A program made the translations under genes and the position numbers. From positions 1-41,310 of the forward strand of contig JAEWJG010000160.1 in the NCBI GenBank assembly GCA_023386675.1: a stretch of 41,310 nt of DNA, written 5' to 3'. Each line of letters opens with the position of its first letter. Position 1 is the first letter of the stretch. Below the pieces are notes generated by a model. It saw only the letters and a list, made by a program, of their open reading frames with translations, had not been told where the DNA came from and made no database searches. The DNA is from Actinomycetes bacterium (GTDB lineage Bacteria > Actinomycetota > Actinomycetes > Actinomycetales > Microbacteriaceae). Shown here in pieces: positions 15,321-21,908 of this stretch.

Positions 15321-16265
15321 TCATACCTCGACTTTCGCGAGCCGCACGTAGACGACTCCCAGCACCAGCACGATCGCCAGCAGGATCATCGACGCGGCGC
15401 TGCCGATTCCGACCTGCGAGAACTGCAGAGCGCGCTCGTAGATGTAGATCGCGGCCAGCCGTGTCTGACCGCCCGGCCCTCCCTGCGTGAGGAAGTACAC
15501 CAGCCCGAACACGCCGACCGTGCTGATCGTCGTCAGCAGCAGGTAGAGGAACACCGGACCGCGGATGAGCGGGAGGGTGACATAACGGAACACCTGCAGC
15601 GCCCGCGCGCCGTCGATCCTCGCCGCCTCGATGAGCTCCACCGGGACGTCCTCGAGCGCCGCCTGGAACATGATCATCGCGAAGGCGATGCCGCGCCAGA
15701 TGTTGACCGTGATGATCGACACCATCGGCACCACCTGGAGCCAGTCCGTCGGGCCTGCGCCGAAGAGGCCGGTCAGCTGGTTGAGCGTACCGGTGGCGCC
15801 GTTGGAGAGGACGCTGGCCCACGCGAGAGACGCGACCACTTCGGGAACCACCATCGGCATGAGGATGGCGGCGCCGAACACGCCCTTGCCGCGCACCCAC
15901 GGCCGGCTGAGCAGGATGGCCGCGACCATCCCGAGCACGGTCTGCCCGATGATCGCCGAGTAGAGCACGAACTGGCCCGTGTGCCCCAGCGACGAGAGGA
16001 AGTCGGCGCTCGTGAGCAGATACGAGTAGTTGTCCAGACCGACGAACTTGGGGTCGCGGGCGGCGAAGCCGGTGAGCTGGGTGTTCGTGAAGCTCAGATA
16101 GATGCCGTACACCGCCGGCACCACGATGAACAGCAGGATCAGCGCGACCGCCGGGCCCAGGAGGATCAGGAGAAGGGGCCAGGAGCGCCGCCTTCCGCGC
16201 CGCCGCGGCGACGGCGGCCGGGTGGCCGCCGTCGCCGTGACGGGTACGTCGGTGATCGAAGTCAC
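15321..16265 (-). CDS. Sugar ABC transporter permease, MalF type
   Basis: 314 residues starting at GTG 16265, which shares one base with the stop of the binding-protein gene. After an Arg-rich cytosolic N-terminus come six spans, beginning LLLILLGPAVALILLFIVV and including YSAIIGQTVLGMVAAILL and AILMPMVVPEVVASLAWA. The EAA loop is ELIEAARIDGARALQVFRYV. The region LSFTNTQLTGFAARDPKFVG after span 1 is typical of CUT1 permeases. An open frame continues upstream of the GTG but would overlap the lipoprotein gene in another frame and is rejected. It pairs with the MalG-type permease. No ATPase is encoded in the operon, as is usual in actinobacteria that use a shared MsiK ATPase. Confidence 0.95.
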   Translation of the reverse strand: MTSITDVPVTATAATRPPSPRRRGRRRSWPLLLILLGPAVALILLFIVVPAVYGIYLSFTNTQLTGFAARDPKFVGLDNYSYLLTSADFLSSLGHTGQFVLYSAIIGQTVLGMVAAILLSRPWVRGKGVFGAAILMPMVVPEVVASLAWASVLSNGATGTLNQLTGLFGAGPTDWLQVVPMVSIITVNIWRGIAFAMIMFQAALEDVPVELIEAARIDGARALQVFRYVTLPLIRGPVFLYLLLTTISTVGVFGLVYFLTQGGPGGQTRLAAIYIYERALQFSQVGIGSAASMILLAIVLVLGVVYVRLAKVEV

Positions 16266-17608
16266 TACTTCACCAGGTTGGGGCCGAGCAGGTCGGTGGC
16301 ATCCTTGACGAACGCCTCGTACGCCTGCTTGCCGTCGGCCTTGCCGTTGAGGATGAGCTCGGTCGAGGTGGCGATCGCCTGCGCGATCTGGTCGGATCCG
16401 TCGCCGGTGGGGACGTAGACGCTGGTGGCGAGGTCCTTGCCGGCCTGCAGCAGCTTCGGCTCGTCGGCGTACGGCTTCACGTTGGCGAGGTCGTCGCGGG
16501 GAGCTGCCGCGCCGGACGCGACGAGCTGGTCCGCGAGCGGGGTGCCGCTGGACAGGTACTGGGCGAGCAGCATGGCCTGATCCTTGTGCTGCGACTTCGC
16601 CGGGGTGGCGTAGCCGAAGCCGAGGCCGCTCCATCCGAACGGCTTGTCACCGCTGCGCAGGGCCGGGTACTGCCACGTGTCGACCTTGGTGGTCAGGTCC
16701 GGGATCGGCGTCGCACCCTGGGGGCCCCAGTCGTACTTCCAGCCCCAGGTCCCCTGAGCAGCCACCTGGATCTTGCCTGCGGGGAACTTGACGTACTTGG
16801 TGGGCTCCCACGGGTTGGGGTTCTCCAGATCCTGCACGGGAAGGAGGCCCTTCGTGTAGAGCTGGCTGTACAGGTCGAAGACAGCAGGGAACCCGCTGCT
16901 CTTCAGGTCCCACTTGCCCGACTTCAGGTTGTAGTAGTCCTTGTCGGTGCCGCCGAGGATGGGCTGGAAGCCCTCGTTCCAGGCGCCACCGCCCCACGCC
17001 GTCCCGGCCGGCAGCACGATGGGGGTGTCGCCCGTCTTCTGCTTGACCTGCTCCAGCCGCGAGATGAGGTCGTCCCAGGTCTTGGGCTGGCTGGTGTCGA
17101 CCCCGAGCGAGGTGAGGATGTCCTTGCGGTAGAACAGGTTCTGCACTCCGGTGTCGTGCACGAGAGCGTAGATGTGACCGTCCTGGCGGACCATCGCCTT
17201 CTTGAACTGCGGGTAGTAGTGCTTCCAGCCGTCCCACTTGTTCAGGTAGTCGTCGATGGGGGCCAGGTAGCCCGCGCCGGCGAATCCGGGCACCAGGCTG
17301 TCACCCATGTCGATGAGGTCGGGGGCCTGGCCCGCGATGAGCTGCTGGGTGATCTTGGTCTTGAACTGGTCGTCCGTCAGGACATCGGCCACCAGCTTCA
17401 CCTTGATGTCCTTGCCCTGCTTCTTCATCGCGGCTTCGAAGCCAGGGAGCAGCTTCTTCATCGAGTCGATCCTGGTCTGCTGGTATTCCATGACCGAGAT
17501 CGTCACGGGTCCGCTGCTGGTGCTGCTGCCGCCGGGGGAGCAGGCGCTGAGCTCGCCCACCGCCACCAGGGCGACGGCGAAAGCGGCGATCACGCGAGTG
17601 CGCTTCAT
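16265..17608 (-). CDS. Extracellular sugar-binding lipoprotein of the ABC importer
   Basis: 447 residues from ATG 17608, which has AGGAGAGG 7 bases upstream. A lipoprotein signal MKRTRVIAAFAVALVAVGEL leads to the lipobox LSAC and a Ser/Gly-rich linker, so the mature protein is anchored outside the membrane by the cysteine. The body is a family 1 solute-binding protein: ITQQLIAGQAPDLIDMGDSL, GHIYALVHDTGVQNLFYRKD, LTSLGVDTSQPKTWDDLISR and AQGTWGW in the ligand cleft region. It captures the sugar or glycan and delivers it to the two permeases. First gene of the operon, preceded by the ROK-type operator at 17665-17688. The in-frame start at 17662 gives no signal peptide at the N-terminus and has no ribosome site. 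Confidence 0.94.
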   Translation of the reverse strand: MKRTRVIAAFAVALVAVGELSACSPGGSSTSSGPVTISVMEYQQTRIDSMKKLLPGFEAAMKKQGKDIKVKLVADVLTDDQFKTKITQQLIAGQAPDLIDMGDSLVPGFAGAGYLAPIDDYLNKWDGWKHYYPQFKKAMVRQDGHIYALVHDTGVQNLFYRKDILTSLGVDTSQPKTWDDLISRLEQVKQKTGDTPIVLPAGTAWGGGAWNEGFQPILGGTDKDYYNLKSGKWDLKSSGFPAVFDLYSQLYTKGLLPVQDLENPNPWEPTKYVKFPAGKIQVAAQGTWGWKYDWGPQGATPIPDLTTKVDTWQYPALRSGDKPFGWSGLGFGYATPAKSQHKDQAMLLAQYLSSGTPLADQLVASGAAAPRDDLANVKPYADEPKLLQAGKDLATSVYVPTGDGSDQIAQAIATSTELILNGKADGKQAYEAFVKDATDLLGPNLVK

Positions 17609-17664
17609 TGCGGTGCCTCTCCTGCTTGTCCCGTTGGCTACTTTGCCGATTCGATGGGACAAAC

Positions 17665-17688
17665 CTTAGTCCGAATGTTAGGACATAG
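17665..17688. promoter_or_regulatory. Operator A: shared regulon palindrome before the glycosidase/ABC operon
   Basis: A 24-bp imperfect palindrome. On the minus strand it begins CTATGTCCTAACA and ends GGACTAAG. It matches operator B (19040-19063, minus reading) at 17 of 24 positions, including all nine of CTATGTCCT. It lies 57 bases before the binding-protein start, in the gap shared with the divergent ROK gene, so it can control both directions. A TAAGGT hexamer inside the same region (minus strand) may be the -10 element, in which case bound repressor would block the promoter. Confidence 0.72.
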
Positions 17689-17825
17689 TTCGAGGAGCCG
17701 TCAAGCTGATTTCCGCGACTTCGCGAGCTCGCTCCGCGTCCGGCTCCCCGTGACTCTACTCGATAGAATAATCTGCAAGCGCGGCAACGGATGCCGCCCG
17801 GTTCGCGGACCGAAGAGGGGGTGGC

Positions 17826-19037
17826 ATGCTTCGAGGCACCAACCTCCCCCGCCTGGCGGACTACAACCAGGCCGTCATCCTCGACCTGATCCGCAGGGAT
17901 CCGGGGACCAGCAGGGCCGAGCTCCAGCGCAGCTCCGGTCTGGCCTCGCAGACGGTCTCCAACATCGCGCGCCGACTCATCGATGCCGGCATGATCCGGG
18001 AGAGCGACCCCACCGACGTGGTGCGCGGCCGGCCGAGCATCCCGCTGACCGTCAATGCGGACGGCGCATACGCGGTCGGTGTCCACGTGGACCCGGCGCG
18101 CCTCACCCTCGTCCTGGTCGATGTCGCGGGCCAGGTGCGGCACCGGCAGCAATTGCGCATGCCGCAGAGCGCCGGCCCCAACGAGCTGACATCGCTCATC
18201 GCCGTCAGCACCGGCCGCCTCATCCGCGAGTTCGGGATCGATCGCGAGAAGGTGCTCGGGCTGGGCATCGCCGTACCCGGCCCACTCGACGTCCGGACGG
18301 GCGTGGTCCTCCGTCCGCCTCAGCTGCCCACCTGGCGCGATGTCCACCTGAGGGCCGATCTGCATGACGCCACCGGGCTGCCGGTGCTCCTCGACAAGGA
18401 CGTCACGGCCGCGGCCACGGCGGAACTGCGCAATTCGGCCAGCCCCGACTTCCTCTTCGTCTACCTGGGTTCCGGCGTCGGCGCGTCCGTCGTCATCCAG
18501 GGCCAGGTGCTGCGGGGCGACAGCAACAACATCGGCGAGATCGGCGACATCCTGGTCGATCCGGCGGCAGAGGACCTCGGGTGGGGCGGCCGGCGCGGCG
18601 GCCTCGCAGCGGCCTGCGTCCCGGAGGCGCTCGTGATCCAGGCGGCCCACGCCGGGCTGCTCCCGATGCCGGAGCTGACGGACTATCTGGCGCTCGACGA
18701 TGCGTGCACGACGCTGTCCCGCCTCGCGGCGGACGGGGATGCGGCCGCCTCTCACCTGCTCGAGCGTGCGGCGCACCGGGTGGCGGTGGGCATCGGCGTT
18801 CTCGTCAATTTCCTCGACGTGCCTCGGGTCGTGCTCGGCGGACCGACCTGGAGCCGGCTCAGCGCCGCCTTCCTCCCCGTCCTCGAGGAAGCCGTCCGAG
18901 CCGAGCTCACCGTGCCGCGGGAGTCCCTCGCCGTCGTCGGCTCGGCCTTGAGCGAGCAGATCGCGGCCCAGGGAGCCGCGGAGCTGGTGATGGATCACTT
19001 CCTCGCGCCGCACGCCAGCGTCCTGTTGATGGAATGA
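17826..19037 (+). CDS. ROK-family transcriptional repressor
   Basis: 403 residues. Residues ~10 to 80 form a MarR-like winged helix (DYNQAVILDLIRRDPG, AELQRSSGLASQTVSNIARR, wing RGRPSIPLTV), as in NagC/Mlc/XylR. The rest is the ROK sugar-kinase fold (GLGIAVPGPLD, VYLGSGVGASVVIQGQVLRG). The ROK zinc site is lost: the usual GEIGH is GEIGD and the CxCGxxGCxE cluster is replaced by DLGWGGRRGG, and the kinase ND motif is DKD. So it is almost certainly a pure regulator, sensing a sugar or inositol derivative. It sits between two copies of the same operator, one before the glycosidase operon and one before iolC. A GAGGGGG ribosome site precedes ATG 17826. Confidence 0.92.
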   Translation: MLRGTNLPRLADYNQAVILDLIRRDPGTSRAELQRSSGLASQTVSNIARRLIDAGMIRESDPTDVVRGRPSIPLTVNADGAYAVGVHVDPARLTLVLVDVAGQVRHRQQLRMPQSAGPNELTSLIAVSTGRLIREFGIDREKVLGLGIAVPGPLDVRTGVVLRPPQLPTWRDVHLRADLHDATGLPVLLDKDVTAAATAELRNSASPDFLFVYLGSGVGASVVIQGQVLRGDSNNIGEIGDILVDPAAEDLGWGGRRGGLAAACVPEALVIQAAHAGLLPMPELTDYLALDDACTTLSRLAADGDAAASHLLERAAHRVAVGIGVLVNFLDVPRVVLGGPTWSRLSAAFLPVLEEAVRAELTVPRESLAVVGSALSEQIAAQGAAELVMDHFLAPHASVLLME

Positions 19038-19039
19038 GA

Positions 19040-19063
19040 CTATGTTCTCTTGTCAGGACATAG
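19040..19063. promoter_or_regulatory. Operator B: shared regulon palindrome before the iol operon
   Basis: A 24-bp palindrome with outer arms CTATGT and ACATAG and inner match AGGACATAG. It starts 2 bases after the ROK stop codon and directly abuts the -10 hexamer TAGGGT (19064-19069) of iolC, so a bound repressor would cover the -35/spacer region. Same sequence class as operator A. It is the strongest evidence that the ROK protein controls both operons. Confidence 0.75.
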
Positions 19064-19069
19064 TAGGGT
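19064..19069 (+). promoter_or_regulatory. -10 element of the iol operon promoter
   Basis: TAGGGT, 7 bases before GTG 19077. The layout equals the other leaderless promoters in this window and decides the iolC start in favour of GTG 19077 over GTG 19068. Confidence 0.5.
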
Positions 19070-19076
19070 GAACCGC

Positions 19077-20051
19077 GTGAACCAGAAAGCGACGGACAGC
19101 GTCTACGACGTGCTGACCATGGGCCGGCTCGGAGTCGACCTCTACCCGCTGCAAGACGGCGTCGGGCTCGAGGACGTGTCGACGTTCGGCAAGTATCTCG
19201 GGGGGAGTGCCGCCAACGTGGCCGTCGCCGCCGCCCGGCATGGACATCCCGCCGCGCTCATCTCGGCGACCGGGGACGACCCCTTCGGGCGCTACCTGCA
19301 TCGCGAGCTGCGCCGTCTGGGGGTCTCGGACGACTTCGTCGGCGTCGCGCCCGGGTTGCCGACACCGATCACCTTCTGTGAGATCTTCCCTCCGGACGAC
19401 TTCCCCATCTACTTCTACCGGAAGCCGAAGGCACCCGACCTGACCGTCACGGCCGGCTCCCTCGACCTGGAGGCGATCTCCCGCGCCCGCGTCTTCTGGG
19501 CGACCGTCACAGGGCTGAGCGAGCAGCCGAGCCGCGACGCTCATCACCGCGCCTGGCAGGCCAGGAACCGGCGGCAGTTCACCGTCCTCGACCTCGACTA
19601 CCGCCCCGTCTTCTGGGACTCCCCCGAGCACGCCACCGCGGAGATCGAGCGCGCGCTCCCCCACATCACCGTCGCGGTGGGCAACCGCGAGGAGTGCGAA
19701 GTCGCGGTCGGCGAGACCGACCCGCTCCGGGCTGCGGATGCCCTTCTCGAACGGGGCGTGGAGCTCGCGATCGTCAAGCAGGGCCCCCGGGGCGTGCTGG
19801 CGAAGACGGCGACGGAGACCGTCGAGGTCCCGCCGTTCCCGGTGACGGTCGTCAACGGGCTCGGCGCCGGCGACGGGTTCGGCGGGGCGCTCTGCCACGG
19901 CCTCCTCGAGGGCTGGGACCTCGCCCGGATCCTGACCTTCGCGAACATCGCGGGAGCCATCGTCGCCTCGCGACGCGAGTGCTCGACAGCCATGCCGACG
20001 ACCTCGGAGGTCGACGCCCTGCTGGTCGGGGGCGCGCATGCTGCGCTTTGA
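19077..20051 (+). CDS. iolC: 5-dehydro-2-deoxygluconokinase (IolC), PfkB family
   Basis: 324 residues from GTG 19077. The family start TMGRLGVDLYPLQDGVGLED is diagnostic of IolC. GKYLGGSAANVAVAAARHG is the first PfkB signature, TFCEIFPPDDFPIYFYRKPK is a strong IolC-specific stretch, and VNGLGAGDGFGGALCHG carries the catalytic Asp of the second PfkB signature. It phosphorylates 5-dehydro-2-deoxygluconate in myo-inositol catabolism using ATP, in the cytosol. It is the first gene of a tight four-gene iol operon, and its 3' end overlaps the next gene by 14 bases. Starts at 19050 and 19068 are possible, but 19050 lies inside operator B and 19068 has no suitable signals. Confidence 0.95.
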   Translation: MNQKATDSVYDVLTMGRLGVDLYPLQDGVGLEDVSTFGKYLGGSAANVAVAAARHGHPAALISATGDDPFGRYLHRELRRLGVSDDFVGVAPGLPTPITFCEIFPPDDFPIYFYRKPKAPDLTVTAGSLDLEAISRARVFWATVTGLSEQPSRDAHHRAWQARNRRQFTVLDLDYRPVFWDSPEHATAEIERALPHITVAVGNREECEVAVGETDPLRAADALLERGVELAIVKQGPRGVLAKTATETVEVPPFPVTVVNGLGAGDGFGGALCHGLLEGWDLARILTFANIAGAIVASRRECSTAMPTTSEVDALLVGGAHAAL

Positions 20052-20982
20052 GGGCCCCGCCTCCGTCGCGGGAGAGCGGCTGAGCGAAGCGGACTTCGAA
20101 CGGCTGCGCCGCACCCGGGCGGAGGACCCTGCCCGGCTGCAGAGCATCCTCGCCGCCCGCCGTCGCCGCCCGATCATCCAGGACGACGGTCGCCTCTTCA
20201 TCGTGGCCGCCGATCACCCGGCCCGCGGCGCGCTCGGCATCCGCGGCGACGAACTGGCGATGGCGGACCGCTACGACCTGCTCGACCGCCTCGCCACCGC
20301 GCTCAGCCGACCGGGGGTGGACGGAGTGCTGGGCACCCCCGACATCATCGACGATCTGGCGCTGCTCGGCCTTCTCGACGACAAGGTCGTCGTCGGCTCG
20401 ATGAATCGCGGCGGTCTCCGCCACGCGACCTTCGAGATGGACGACCGCTTCACGGCGTACAACGTCGCGGGGATCGTGCGGGACGGGCTGGACTTCGCCA
20501 AGACCTTGCTCCGGATCAACCTGTCCGACGCGGGTTCGGCCACGACGATCGAGGCCAACGCCCGCGCCGTCGACGAAGCGGTCGAAGCGCAGCTGCCGAT
20601 CATGCTGGAGCCCTTCCTCAGCGACTGGGTGAACGGGCGCGTGGTCAACGACCTCAGCACGGACGCCGTGATCCGGTCGATCGCCATCGCCTCCGGACTC
20701 GGGACGAGTTCCGTCTACACCTGGCTGAAGCTGCCCGTCGTACCGGACATGGAGCGCGTCATGGCGGCGACGACCCTTCCCACGCTTCTGCTCGGCGGCG
20801 AGGCCCGGCAGGCGGACCACGAGGTGTTCGACCTCTGGGAGGGCGCGCTGCGGCTCCCCGGCGTTCGGGGGCTCGTCGCCGGCCGCAGCCTCATCTACCC
20901 CTCCGACCACGACGTCGCTGCGGCGGTCGACAGAGCCGCTGCGCTCGTCCACGCCTCCGACCGGGCGCGGCTCACCCGATGA
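20038..20982 (+). CDS. Cgl0159-type (beta/alpha)8 aldolase, probable deoxyphosphogluconate aldolase (IolJ role)
   Basis: 314 residues. The fold pattern and key runs (FIVAADHPARGALGIRG, GVLGTPDIIDDLALLG, GSMNRGGLRHATFEMDDRFT and SSVYTWLKLPVVPDMERVM) match the Cgl0159 family found in actinobacterial inositol loci. K231 in YTWLKLP is a plausible Schiff-base lysine of a class I (DhnA-like) aldolase. In the pathway it would split the phosphorylated IolC product into malonic semialdehyde and dihydroxyacetone phosphate, the job of IolJ elsewhere; this is inference from context and fold. It starts at ATG 20038 inside the end of iolC (14-base overlap) and overlaps iolB by ATGA (20979-20982), so it is co-translated with both. 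Confidence 0.85.
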   Translation: MLRFEGPASVAGERLSEADFERLRRTRAEDPARLQSILAARRRRPIIQDDGRLFIVAADHPARGALGIRGDELAMADRYDLLDRLATALSRPGVDGVLGTPDIIDDLALLGLLDDKVVVGSMNRGGLRHATFEMDDRFTAYNVAGIVRDGLDFAKTLLRINLSDAGSATTIEANARAVDEAVEAQLPIMLEPFLSDWVNGRVVNDLSTDAVIRSIAIASGLGTSSVYTWLKLPVVPDMERVMAATTLPTLLLGGEARQADHEVFDLWEGALRLPGVRGLVAGRSLIYPSDHDVAAAVDRAAALVHASDRARLTR

Positions 20983-21908
20983 AGCGCCGGAACGAGTGGT
21001 TCTTCCCCCGCGGCGCGCTGACCCGCGACCGGTGGGAGTCGGTGGTCGACTCCCACCTTCCCGGCTGGACGCACACCGGGCTGCGGATCGCCGAGCTCTC
21101 GGGAGATGCCGAGGGCGACGGCGCGCTGACCCTGGGCCCGGACGCGGTGGAGCGGCTGATCGTCCCCTTGGCCGGCTCGTTCACGGTGATCCACGACGGA
21201 GGCTCGACGGAGCTCGCCGGGCGGCCATCGGTCTTCGCCGGTCCGACCGACACGCTGTACCTCGCCACCGGGACCGCGGCCTCCATCCTCGGCCGCGGCC
21301 GGGTGGCCGTGGCGGAGGCGCCGGCCACCGTCGCGCATCCGACGCGCCACATCCGTCGCGAGGAGGTGCCGGTGGAGCTGCGCGGAGCCGGCCGGTCGAG
21401 CCGGCAGGTGCACAACTTCGGCACACCGCAGACCCTCTCCGCCGACCGCTTCATCGTGTGCGAGGTCATCACCCCGGCCGACAACTGGTCGTCGTACCCG
21501 CCGCACAAGCACGACAGCCACAGTCCGACCGAATCCCGGCTCGAGGAGATCTACTACTTCGAGAGCGCCCTCTCCCGAACCGTGGCACCCGGCCTTGCTC
21601 CGCGGGACTCCGACGCGATCGGCTACCTTCGGACGTACTCGTCGGAAGCCGGGGACATCGACACCCTCGCCGAGGTGCGGACCGGCGACATCGGCCTCGT
21701 CCCCTACGGCTGGCACGGGCCCTGCGTCGCCGCCCCCGGCTACGACCTGTACTACCTCAACGTGATGGCGGGGCCCGACCCCGAGCGCGCCTGGAACATC
21801 AGCGACGACCCGGCACACGGCTGGGTGCGCGCGACGTGGGAGGGACAGGACATCGATCCGCGCCTTCCTTACCTGTCACCGACCGATCGAAGTGGAGAGC
21901 ATCGATGA
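20979..21908 (+). CDS. iolB: 5-deoxy-glucuronate isomerase (IolB)
   Basis: 309 residues, cupin-like bicupin fold. Metal-site residues are in YPPHKHDSHSPTESRLEEIY (H176, H178 and a following Glu) and in PYGWHGPCVAAPGYDLYYLN. RQVHNFGTP and DRFIVCEVITPADNWSSYPP are also characteristic of IolB. It isomerises 5-deoxy-D-glucuronate to 5-dehydro-2-deoxygluconate, the substrate of IolC. ATGA overlaps at both ends (20979-20982 and 21905-21908) show tight coupling in the operon. Confidence 0.95.
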   Translation: MKRRNEWFFPRGALTRDRWESVVDSHLPGWTHTGLRIAELSGDAEGDGALTLGPDAVERLIVPLAGSFTVIHDGGSTELAGRPSVFAGPTDTLYLATGTAASILGRGRVAVAEAPATVAHPTRHIRREEVPVELRGAGRSSRQVHNFGTPQTLSADRFIVCEVITPADNWSSYPPHKHDSHSPTESRLEEIYYFESALSRTVAPGLAPRDSDAIGYLRTYSSEAGDIDTLAEVRTGDIGLVPYGWHGPCVAAPGYDLYYLNVMAGPDPERAWNISDDPAHGWVRATWEGQDIDPRLPYLSPTDRSGEHR

